DNA of 64,000 nucleotides, taken from NCBI RefSeq assembly GCF_000422905.1, contig NZ_AUGY01000029.1, forward strand, positions 1-64,000, in the 5' to 3' direction. The notes under the pieces are model-generated. The model saw only the letters and a program-made list of their open reading frames with translations, was not told the DNA's origin and did no database searches. Shown one piece after another: positions 27,334 through 35,356 of this stretch; position 1 is the first letter of the stretch; every line of letters begins with the position of its first letter. Both the position numbers and the translations under genes were made by a program. The stretch comes from Paenibacillus alginolyticus DSM 5050 = NBRC 15375. GTDB lineage: Bacteria > Bacillota > Bacilli > Paenibacillales > NBRC-103111.

Positions 27334-30185
27334 GATTTCACTCCAAACTCGAAACGCTTGCGTTTAATTTCTTCATTGATTTGCTTATTCCAATAGTAGA
27401 GGCTTTCCCGTTCATTCTCCCACTCCAGGATGACCCTTCGGAATGCGTTGTCAATGTTGCGTGACGTGAAGTAACTTCCGGGCAGTTCGGGAATTTCTTC
27501 GACTTGCTTCCATTGCTCGGCTAGTAGAGCCTGTTCCTTCGTGCTCCAGTTCGTTAAGCGCAAAGCTGCCTGATTCGCTGGTGTTCTGCGCTCGAACATC
27601 CCGGTTTCATTCTCTAGTTCTCTGGAGAAGCTGCCTTGAATGTCCGCTCTGTTCCACCACTTCATGAAGACCCATGCCGCTTCTTGATCCTTGGCAGTTT
27701 TCAGGATGATACCTGACGTTCCAGTCGCTCCGGACGTATGCTTAATGGTGCCATCTGGCTGCTTCATACCTGGAATCTCCATCATTTGCCACTGGCCCGC
27801 TATTTCAGGGGCAGCTACCTTGAGCTGGTTATACAGCTTGTAAGAAGAGACAAGCAGCGGCATTTCACCGGTTCGGAATCGGTAGAAATCATTCTTGTAG
27901 AGCGGATAATTGTACAGTTTATAGAAATCCGTCCATTGTTTGAAAGCTTGGTAGGCTGTTGGTTGATCAAAATTGGTTCCGTCGTGTGCTGCGTTGTATA
28001 CGCTAACCCCATTTTGCATCAGTAAGCTGGGGAACAGATTCAACATGCCAATACCACGATCCTTAAGCTGCTGAGCATCCAAGTTCTCATAGGGAAGTCC
28101 GACCTGCAGATTGTTATTTTGCAACTTTGGAGCGATTTTTAGTAGTTCATCCCAGGTCTGAGGCGGATTCAGACCGAGATCTTTCAATATATCCTTGCGG
28201 TAAAACATCATGAAGAAATCCTGCTCATCGGGAATTGCATAGGTGTGTCCTTGGTATTCATAAGGTACGAATGCTGTCGGCATGTATTGTTTTTTGATAT
28301 CGTTGAACCCAGCGAGCGTATCTAGCGGACCTAACGCTCCACGAATGGCCAAATCCATCGCTTCGCCCCTTCTGGTGAACAAGTTGATGTCAGGCCCTTG
28401 ACCCGCCATCGTCGCAACGACCAGCGATTTTTTAACCAGATTCAAATTAACGTGTATACCTGTTTCTGGTGTAAAAGATTCATCGATCAGCCGCTTGACA
28501 ACATACGCTTGATCTCTGCCAAGGCCGACCCATACATTGATCGTGTGATCGCTGCTGCCGCTCTTGCCTTGATCAATGTTGTCATAATTTTCAAAGAATG
28601 ATCCTGCGAATGCTCTGATTTCATGGATGCCTTTTTGCAACAGAGTAGCCTCAGCCTTCGGCCGCTCAGCGTCTGACCTGGCGGCATAGAGGTAATCCAA
28701 CTCTAGCAGCTGATATCTCACTTCCAGAATCCAGTCGGCCAGCGCCGTCGAATTGTTCTTCAAACTTTCAAGTCGAACCGGAATCTGATCCGGACGATCC
28801 TGAAAGCTCACCATTTGACTCAGCAGTACTTTTAATGCGCGCGAACCCGTATTTTGCTGCCCAGTTAGCTTCTCAAGTAAATCAGACTGCAATTTCATTT
28901 CTTTTTGTAGCGCTTCCAAAGTAGGCAATAAATCGGGAATGCTTTTTTGAAGCTCGTAATCCCGGTAAGCATCAGGCTTTCCACCAGTAATCATCAATAT
29001 TTTCCGGTACAAACTGTTTAGCTCGTAGACGATGCTCTGGACCTTAGTCAACGAGGGAGCCAAATCACCGAGCGTCACTTCCATCTTGAGTTCATGAACG
29101 CCTTTCGTCAGATGGAATAAGTAGGGCTTGCCGGTTTCTTCACCTAGCTCCTTCACTGCCCAATCCAACTGATAAGGAAACCGGACGTTCTCCATTTCAC
29201 GAAAAGGAATAGAACCGTCAAGGTAAATGTTCCGGGAGACGAACGCTCCTTTCAGCTTCTGTTGATGGTACCGCATACCAATTTTGTACCAACCATCTTC
29301 GGGAACATCCATCTTCCATGAAACCCATTGGCCGGTCATGTCCCAACCCTCTCCGCCAATCGTGTTCATTTTAAGTTTGGTCGGATGGTATGGCGTTGTC
29401 AGTGGGCTCGTGCGATCGGTTGTTGGGAAAATACTTGATTCCGATTTCAAATAGGTTTGTTCTGCTTGAACGGTGGCAATAATGTCATGCGATGTCTGGG
29501 TGTTTACCGCCTCAGCACCATGACTAGCTCGGTATTGTTCATAGGCTTGTGGCACTTGCAGCTTCTGTAGCACCAAATAGTCGAGCATAGCGCCTTCTCT
29601 CGTGTTCTCCAGTCGCAGCAGATGCTTCCCTGCCTTCAATTCAAGCTGCAATGGTGTTGCGGCAAGGTTATTCGGGTTCTCAATCTTCGTATTCAGCCAA
29701 ATGCCAGCTTCCACTTGCTTGGGCCGCAGGTCGTTGCCGTTATTAGTTTTCAGTGGTCCCTCCTCATCACGCCATGCACGATTCAGCTTCAGAGGTGTAT
29801 CATTCGATATAAGCGCATTACCGTCAAGCGTAATTTGAAATTCCACGTCTTGACCGCTGCCTTCCATCGGATAATTACCTACCATTAACTCATATGTATG
29901 GTCCTCAGGCACCGAGAATTCCCATGAAGCAGCGCTGCCTTCTTTCCATTCCAGAACGTCCTTGCGCCCCTTCCATTCAGGAAGTATGCGAACCGCGGTT
30001 CCGCTGTCTTTCACATAGTCCTTCGCAGAAATGAGAATCCCTTCCTGAGGTCTAGGAGCATCCGTATAGGCATACGATTTCGCTGACGCTGGTGCTTGCT
30101 CCGCAAAGGAAAGAATCGCTGCAGTTGGAACCAACAGTAATGCCATCGTTATAATAACCGTAGATCCAATCCATCTCTTTTTCAC
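27330..30185 (-). CDS. 951-residue solute-binding protein with N-terminal carbohydrate-binding-like domains
   Basis: First gene of the fructan transport operon. The start is GTG 30185 behind GGGGGT, and 38-52 bases upstream is a cre-like site. A signal peptide without a lipobox (MKKRWIGSTVIITMALLLVP, cleavage near SFAEQ) leads to two beta-sandwich segments (about 50-210 and 245-400). Patterns such as YELMVGNYPMEG, WYKIGMRYHQQKLKGAF and HELKMEV resemble CBM6/CBM35/malectin-type modules. A helical region (about 405-535) is followed by a family-1 binding-protein domain (about 550-935; INVWVGLGRDQAYVVKRL, MFYRKDILKDLGLNPPQTW). Ordinary sugar binding proteins are 420-560 residues. The added domains may retain oligosaccharide near the permease. 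The CBM assignment is inference. Confidence 0.85.
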   Translation of the reverse strand: MKKRWIGSTVIITMALLLVPTAAILSFAEQAPASAKSYAYTDAPRPQEGILISAKDYVKDSGTAVRILPEWKGRKDVLEWKEGSAASWEFSVPEDHTYELMVGNYPMEGSGQDVEFQITLDGNALISNDTPLKLNRAWRDEEGPLKTNNGNDLRPKQVEAGIWLNTKIENPNNLAATPLQLELKAGKHLLRLENTREGAMLDYLVLQKLQVPQAYEQYRASHGAEAVNTQTSHDIIATVQAEQTYLKSESSIFPTTDRTSPLTTPYHPTKLKMNTIGGEGWDMTGQWVSWKMDVPEDGWYKIGMRYHQQKLKGAFVSRNIYLDGSIPFREMENVRFPYQLDWAVKELGEETGKPYLFHLTKGVHELKMEVTLGDLAPSLTKVQSIVYELNSLYRKILMITGGKPDAYRDYELQKSIPDLLPTLEALQKEMKLQSDLLEKLTGQQNTGSRALKVLLSQMVSFQDRPDQIPVRLESLKNNSTALADWILEVRYQLLELDYLYAARSDAERPKAEATLLQKGIHEIRAFAGSFFENYDNIDQGKSGSSDHTINVWVGLGRDQAYVVKRLIDESFTPETGIHVNLNLVKKSLVVATMAGQGPDINLFTRRGEAMDLAIRGALGPLDTLAGFNDIKKQYMPTAFVPYEYQGHTYAIPDEQDFFMMFYRKDILKDLGLNPPQTWDELLKIAPKLQNNNLQVGLPYENLDAQQLKDRGIGMLNLFPSLLMQNGVSVYNAAHDGTNFDQPTAYQAFKQWTDFYKLYNYPLYKNDFYRFRTGEMPLLVSSYKLYNQLKVAAPEIAGQWQMMEIPGMKQPDGTIKHTSGATGTSGIILKTAKDQEAAWVFMKWWNRADIQGSFSRELENETGMFERRTPANQAALRLTNWSTKEQALLAEQWKQVEEIPELPGSYFTSRNIDNAFRRVILEWENERESLYYWNKQINEEIKRKRFEFGVKS

Positions 30186-30222
30186 CGTAGACCCCCATCA
30201 GTGCGACATCTTGAATTCTTTA

Positions 30223-30237
30223 TGGAAAGCGTTTTCA
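30223..30237. promoter_or_regulatory. cre-like operator upstream of the transporter operon
   Basis: TGGAAAGCGTTTTCA is a near-palindrome matching the CcpA cre consensus (TGWAANCGNTNWCA) at all but one position on the minus strand. Ending 38 bases before the GTG start, it probably overlaps the promoter, so carbon catabolite repression is expected. A LacI-family regulator could also use such a site. Confidence 0.65.
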
Positions 30238-30302
30238 TATCGAATATATCAAAAACCATCGCAAACTAATTTCAATATGCTCAGGTAATGACTTGCAATA
30301 TA

Positions 30303-32162
30303 CTAAGGTTTGGTCTTATGGGTGACATAAACATTAATGCTAGATACAATACTGCCATCCTGACTGGTTGCTCTGATCTCGACGTCCCCATCCTTCAAGC
30401 CCGTTACCTCAGCACCGGATGAGGTGGCTTTCACTGTGGCAACTGAAGTATCACTGGACTCCCATTTCAATGTCTGAGGAGAACTTAACGGAATCACCGA
30501 TGCTTCGATTTGCTCTGTGCCCCCAACAGGCAGGTTGAGAATGCCTTTATTAAATGCAATGCGCAGCGGCTTACGCCCGTTCGGATCTTCATCGCGCCAT
30601 ATCGTCCGCATCGGATAAACATCAGCATGATTCAAGATGACCGTACCTTCTGTAGCCTCCAGTTCCAGCCCATTACTTGTAGGGTCAGGGAAGATAATCG
30701 AAGAAATAACGGATTCACCATCACCAGCAAACACTTCAACGCTGGATTCGTCCACATAGATACGAAGCTTGATCTTGTGGTCCTTTAACTGAAGTGGAGC
30801 CGTCATTTTCTCTGCAAATCCTTTCTCAAAAGAAGTAATACCGGATTCCTCCCTGTCCAGAGAAAGCTGTGAAGTTTTGGCGTCATAGTGAAGAACGGTC
30901 TCCTGCTTGTTTCCCGTTCTTAGCTTCAAGTTGAATGCAGCATCCGCTTGTAAAGTCATTTCGCTATCCAGCTCGTAGGAAGTACCTCTTATTCCCACAA
31001 ATGGATTACCCGCTCCTGGCGTCAATTGCTTCTTCGATACGATCGTCGGCTTGCCTCTTAAAGCATCCAGTTCTTTGACCGGCAATTGGACCATGCGCAA
31101 GCCCTGCCCCGAAATCTCTCTAAGCTTCAGCTCGCGGTTGATGGACATATTGCCCTTCCATTGACCAGTAGGCATGGCGAACGGATAACGCCAATTGGAC
31201 ATCCACCCCACCCAGATTCTGCGACCGTCTTCGACCGGAATATCCGAATAGGATACCGCAGCGTAGAAATCCTTGCCGTAATCCGTCCACAGCACATCTG
31301 ATGGCTTATTGTCGTTCTTAAATGTTTTCCCATCGAAGGAACCGACGAAATATTGAGCGGTTGAACCCTTTGTCTTGTCATTACTGCCTATGCTGACGGT
31401 AAGTATCCACTTTTTGGTGTTTGTTCCTTCAACAGGAAGCTCGAATAAATCTGGACACTCCCAGACTGCTGCATGAGATCCTTGATCCTGACCGAATTCG
31501 CCTGTCATCTCCCAATTTTTCAAATCTGGTGACGTATAGAAGCGTACTCGATTATCTACGGAAACGATCATTACCCAAGAGTGGGTAGGCTCATACCAGA
31601 GCACTTTCGGGTCTCTGAAATCCTTTAGACCAGGATTCGGAATGACCGGATTACCGGCATATTTGGTCCATGTCCTTCCCTTATCTGAACTGTAGGCAAT
31701 GCTCTGCGACTGCGACAGGGGTCCGTTTTTAAAATGAGTGAATATTGCTACCAAACCTGGCTTGCCGCCAAAGAAACCACTCGTATCCTTCTCGTCTACA
31801 ACCGCGCTGCCCGACCAAATGTCACCCAAAGAGTCACGAGTCATCGCAACAGGAAGGTGCTCCCAATGAATCAGATCTTTACTTACAGCATGCCCCCATT
31901 GGCCGCTATTTTGATAAAACTGGTGATATTCTCCCTCAAAATAAACCATACCATTGGGATCGCTCATGTTGCCCGACAACGGGGATAAATGATACTGCGG
32001 ACGAAATTTTTCTGTGTAATAATTCGAATTACTGTTGTAGTTTATAGACATGCCTGGATTCGTTGCTTCTTTGTGCTGCGGATTCGTCAGCAAAAACGCC
32101 AATCCGACTCCAACGAGCACCACTGCTACCGATCCTGCAGAAATGAATAATCTCTTCCTCAT
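30303..32162 (-). CDS. Exported GH32 levanase-type enzyme
   Basis: 619 residues from ATG 32162, chosen because TGGAGGA lies just upstream; earlier in-frame codons lack a site. An N-terminal hydrophobic segment (about 4-26) without lipobox acts as a signal peptide or membrane anchor. The GH32 domain holds the nucleophile at Asp45 of this start (MSDPNG), plus FRDPKV and WECPDLF. A Big_2-like domain (about the last 90 residues; LKWESSDTSVATVKATSSG) ends the protein. In layout it resembles B. subtilis SacC with a different C-terminal module. A cre-like site lies in the leader. It is the first gene of the fructan block and stops 117 bases before the operon. Confidence 0.9.
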   Translation of the reverse strand: MRKRLFISAGSVAVVLVGVGLAFLLTNPQHKEATNPGMSINYNSNSNYYTEKFRPQYHLSPLSGNMSDPNGMVYFEGEYHQFYQNSGQWGHAVSKDLIHWEHLPVAMTRDSLGDIWSGSAVVDEKDTSGFFGGKPGLVAIFTHFKNGPLSQSQSIAYSSDKGRTWTKYAGNPVIPNPGLKDFRDPKVLWYEPTHSWVMIVSVDNRVRFYTSPDLKNWEMTGEFGQDQGSHAAVWECPDLFELPVEGTNTKKWILTVSIGSNDKTKGSTAQYFVGSFDGKTFKNDNKPSDVLWTDYGKDFYAAVSYSDIPVEDGRRIWVGWMSNWRYPFAMPTGQWKGNMSINRELKLREISGQGLRMVQLPVKELDALRGKPTIVSKKQLTPGAGNPFVGIRGTSYELDSEMTLQADAAFNLKLRTGNKQETVLHYDAKTSQLSLDREESGITSFEKGFAEKMTAPLQLKDHKIKLRIYVDESSVEVFAGDGESVISSIIFPDPTSNGLELEATEGTVILNHADVYPMRTIWRDEDPNGRKPLRIAFNKGILNLPVGGTEQIEASVIPLSSPQTLKWESSDTSVATVKATSSGAEVTGLKDGDVEIRATSQDGSIVSSINVYVTHKTKP

Positions 32163-32200
32163 ACTTCCTCCATTATCTTCCTTGTATTTGGTAGTGCTAT

Positions 32201-32214
32201 TGTAAGCGATTCCA
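32201..32214. promoter_or_regulatory. cre-like operator upstream of the exported GH32 gene
   Basis: TGGAATCGCTTACA on the minus strand matches the cre consensus at 13 of 14 positions and sits inside a wider palindrome (ctattgt and acaatag flanks). It lies 39-52 bases before the ATG, consistent with CcpA repression of the levanase gene. Confidence 0.6.
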
Positions 32215-32460
32215 CAATAGAAAGATTTCAAAATGCTCGTGCACTGACTTTCAATTTCTTTGCAACTTTATCTAGAAATAGAAACTACTGAAGAATCTCA
32301 ATATACCTGTAACGAAGGAATCTCTATGCATCCAAGCATAGCAAGAGCTGTTGTCAACACTTAGAGAAAAGTAGAAAGCATATGTTGTTGTTAGCCCTTA
32401 TGTGACTGACTACAGATTTTTCTGTGAACAGATAAGATACAGATCCTACATAAAATGTCG

Positions 32461-33293
32461 GGTTGTGGTGCAAAGTTCTAGATCATGATAATATAACTGA
32501 TAATGAATTCATGGGATGGAGCAAGTTACTATGGAAACCAAATTGAATATATTTAAATGGAAGCAGTATGAATCAGCAATCATTTTACTAACTGTGAGAT
32601 GGTATTTAAAATATAGTTTAAGCTATAGAGACATCGTAGAAATAATGAGCGAGCGGGGATTAGAGATTTCCCATACGACGACATGAGATGGGTCCATGAA
32701 TTTGGGCCCGAAATAGACAAACGAATCCGCCCCTATTTAAGACCCACAAATGATTCGTACAGAACGGACGAAACGTACATCAAAGTCAAAGGTGAATGGA
32801 AGTATTTATATAGAGCAGTTGATTCTATGGGGAATACGATTGATTTTATGCTATCTGAAAATCGAGATATGCCGGCTGCTAAGCGTTTCTTTACAAAAGC
32901 TTTGACTTCGCCACATAATCAATTACCTCGTGTAATCACTTTGGATAAAAACCCAGCATATCCACCAGCCATACAAGAATTAATAAATGAAAAAGCCCTG
33001 CCAAAAGAAACTTTGATAAGACAGACAAAATACCTAAACAACATAGTAGAACAAGATCATCGGTTCATAAAGAAAATCACAAAACCGATGCTTGGTTTCA
33101 AAACGTTTCGCACGGCAGAACAGACGTTGAAGGGAATCGAGGCTATGCATATGATTAGTAAAGGGCAGGCGAAAAATAATTCGTCTGTCCTATCAGCTGT
33201 TGAATGGCTCAATAAAATTTTTGGTATATTGGCGTAGTTAAATTTCAATTTGTTGGGTAATTTCTATCCCCTTTGTATTCTTGCACCACAACC
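32461..33293 (+). mobile_element. IS6-family element (copy 2)
   Basis: 833 bases bounded by perfect 13-base terminal inverted repeats, GGTTGTGGTGCAA at 32461-32473 and its complement at 33281-33293. The same ends bound copies at 53081-53914 and, with one mismatch, 56551-57381. The 8 bases flanking each side are not identical, so no clear target duplication remains. The transposase is frameshifted. Confidence 0.88.
32516..33237 (+). pseudogene. IS6-family transposase, frameshifted (copy 2)
   Basis: DDE transposase that moves the element by replicative cointegration. The N-terminal part ([20 protein letters not shown], then RGLEISHTT) breaks at about 32680, where the intact copy reads ISHTTIMRW; one T is missing. 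The rest is intact, with catalytic segments RTDETYIKVKG, VITLDKNPAYPP and NNIVEQDHRFIKK. The start could be ATG 32516 or 32531. Confidence 0.88.
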
Positions 33294-33322
33294 ATAAATG
33301 TCCCTTTATCCTTTCCGAATTC

Positions 33323-33360
33323 AAACAGCCCCCAACTTTTTTTTGAAGTTGAGGGCTGTT
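33323..33360. terminator. Bidirectional hairpin after IS6 copy 2
   Basis: Arms aacagcccccaactt and aagttgagggctgtt, with one mismatch around a short T-rich loop, followed by ctatattttt. Strong enough to stop transcription leaving the IS element. Confidence 0.65.
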
Positions 33361-33407
33361 CTATATTTTTATTATACTTAAAAATTTGTTTACTTTTGTA
33401 AAATCGA

Positions 33408-33486
33408 CTAACGAACTTTATTTTCCACTAACGATCTTTATTTTCCTTGATCAGTCATCACTAACGATCTTTATTTTCCTTGATCA
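33408..33486. repeat. Short direct repeats, CTAACGATCTTTATTTTCC type
   Basis: Three near-identical units start at 33408, 33428 and 33461. The last two share 27 bases, ending ttgatca. No coding role seen. Confidence 0.75.
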
Positions 33487-33723
33487 ATAAAACCACTCGA
33501 TTTTTCCCTTATTTCTTTGTAACATACAGCTCCTGAACTCGGCTTTTATTAAAAGTTCGTCAACAAAATTCTTCTGTTGACTAGTAAATCCATTGCTTGC
33601 TATCACAATCGGTCTCTCCTATTGGGACGAAACGTCAATTCCTTTAATAGGAATAGAGCTAATATACTGACATGAGAAAGAAGCATATGTATCCAACTAA
33701 AAGAAACCAGAACCCCATTTTTC

Positions 33724-34425
33724 CTATGGAGTCCCGGCCTCATCATTTAACTTAACATTCTCCAACAACCGACCATCCCGAAACCGCACAACCCGCTTCG
33801 CATGCTGTGCAATCGCATGATCATGCGTTATCAAAATTATCGTTCTACCCTGATCATACAACCTCTTAAAAATATCCATAATCTCGATGCCCGTTTTCGA
33901 ATCCAACGCACCAGTCGGTTCATCCGCCAAAATAATCGCAGGATCTCCCGCCAACGTTCGCGCGATCGCCACCCGCTGTTGCTGCCCGCCGGATAATTCC
34001 GAGGGCATATGTTTCCTTCGATCTATTAAATCCACCGCTTCCAACGCCTTCATCACAAGCGGTTCTCTTTCTTTCCTTGACAATCCCCGATAGATCAATG
34101 GCAGTTCCACATTCTCATACGCACTCAATCGTGGCAGCAAATTAAAGCTCTGAAACACGAAACCGATTTTCCGATTCCGAATCTCAGCGAGTTGCGAATC
34201 CTTCATCTGGTTAATCGCTTTGCCATCCAAAACGTACGATCCTGTATCAGATACATCCAAACATCCGATGATATTCATCAGCGTGGACTTCCCCGAGCCA
34301 GAAGGACCCATAATGGCGACAAACTCACCTTGTTCAATCTCTAGGGAAACATCATCTAGCGCACGAATCGTTTCCCCGCCAATCACATATTGCTTACAGA
34401 CATGATCGATTTGAATCAAGCTCAT
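33724..34425 (-). CDS. Orphan ABC transporter ATPase, LolD/MacB type (copy 2)
   Basis: A 233-residue paralogue of the 2159-2833 gene, about three quarters identical by eye, with an extra 8-residue tail. All ATPase motifs are intact: GPSGSGKST, FVFQSFNLLPRL, LSGGQQQRVAIAR, ILADEPTGALD, LITHD. ATG 34425 is chosen because GGAGGCGA precedes it. The stop lies within a hairpin (33708-33740) that corresponds to the terminator of copy 1. No permease is adjacent. It lies 114 bases after a truncated sigK, exactly as in copy 1. Confidence 0.85.
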   Translation of the reverse strand: MSLIQIDHVCKQYVIGGETIRALDDVSLEIEQGEFVAIMGPSGSGKSTLMNIIGCLDVSDTGSYVLDGKAINQMKDSQLAEIRNRKIGFVFQSFNLLPRLSAYENVELPLIYRGLSRKEREPLVMKALEAVDLIDRRKHMPSELSGGQQQRVAIARTLAGDPAIILADEPTGALDSKTGIEIMDIFKRLYDQGRTIILITHDHAIAQHAKRVVRFRDGRLLENVKLNDEAGTP

Positions 34426-34539
34426 ATCCTTCGCCTCCATTTTGCGATCCCAAGATCCCTAACAATGAAGAATGCGAATCATTCAAACTCTTTCTCCCGT
34501 CGCCTTTACTGCTTAGCCTTTATTAGGCCTTACCCCGTT

Positions 34540-35124
34540 TTACCGCTTTGCCTTATAAAACTCATGATATAGCTTCATGAGTGCCCGTTTCTCAATCCGC
34601 GACACATAGGACCGGCTAATACCCAGTTCCTTCGCGATCTCCCGCTGCGTCCGCTCTTCTCCGCCAAGCTCCAAACCAAACCGACCGACAACAACTTCCT
34701 TCTCGCGGTCGTCCAAAATCTCTAAATTTTTATATATCTTCGACTTCTCAATCTTCAGCTGCACCGCATCCACCACATCATCCGCCTCGCTGCCGAGGAT
34801 GTCAATCAAAGTAATCTCGTTCCCCTCTTTGTCCGTTCCGATCGGGTCATGCAAGGATACATCTTTACGTGTTTTTTTCAAGGAGCGCAGATGCATCAAA
34901 ATCTCATTCTCAATGCAACGTGCTGCAAAAGTTGCCAGCTTTGTGCCCTTATTCGGTGAGAAAGATTCGATAGCTTTGATCAGGCCAATCGTGCCGATGG
35001 AGATCAAATCTTCCAGATCTTCCCCTGTATTATCGAATTTTTTGAGGTTGTGAACACAAAGCAAGGTAAACTTTCCTCTACAGATGCCCGTTACCGGGAT
35101 GCGAAATACATTTCCAGTTGTCAT
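34540..35124 (-). CDS. sigK: N-terminally truncated sigma-K (copy 2)
   Basis: The SigK-like part runs from [18 protein letters not shown] to the end (YHEFYKAKR), the same span as copy 1, with about four amino-acid changes but many silent base changes. Upstream, the frame extends to an ATG at 35124 through 20 residues ([18 protein letters not shown]) that do not look like SigK, so this start is doubtful. Regions 2.2-2.4, 3 and 4 are intact, including the helix-turn-helix. Core RNA polymerase binding would be impaired without region 1.2 and part of 2.1. It may be a remnant, a split-gene half, or a functional short factor. Confidence 0.72.
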   Translation of the reverse strand: MTTGNVFRIPVTGICRGKFTLLCVHNLKKFDNTGEDLEDLISIGTIGLIKAIESFSPNKGTKLATFAARCIENEILMHLRSLKKTRKDVSLHDPIGTDKEGNEITLIDILGSEADDVVDAVQLKIEKSKIYKNLEILDDREKEVVVGRFGLELGGEERTQREIAKELGISRSYVSRIEKRALMKLYHEFYKAKR

Positions 35125-35356
35125 TCTCTATAATTTCACCAACCGTTGTTGGACTAAATATCTGAAAGATTGAAGTATTATTCTTTTTAGCTCATTGTCG
35201 CGTCCGGATTGTGCATCCCCCTTCTCTCCCCTTAAGTTTTCAGTTGATTTCCCCCACTTCCTTACGTGAATTGTCCCACTCTCTCGATCAGAGCTGATGC
35301 TATATTGGTAGAAGTGGTATAAATAATAAATAAAACATTATCGGAGGTACACGAGC

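Noticed and set aside
32441..33302. 8-base target-site duplication around IS6 copy 2
   Set aside because: Both flanks contain aaatgt-like strings, but at different offsets from the terminal repeats, so they are not a direct duplication.
33408..33486. CRISPR array
   Set aside because: Unit spacing is irregular (20 and 33 bases), there are only three units, and no cas gene is nearby.
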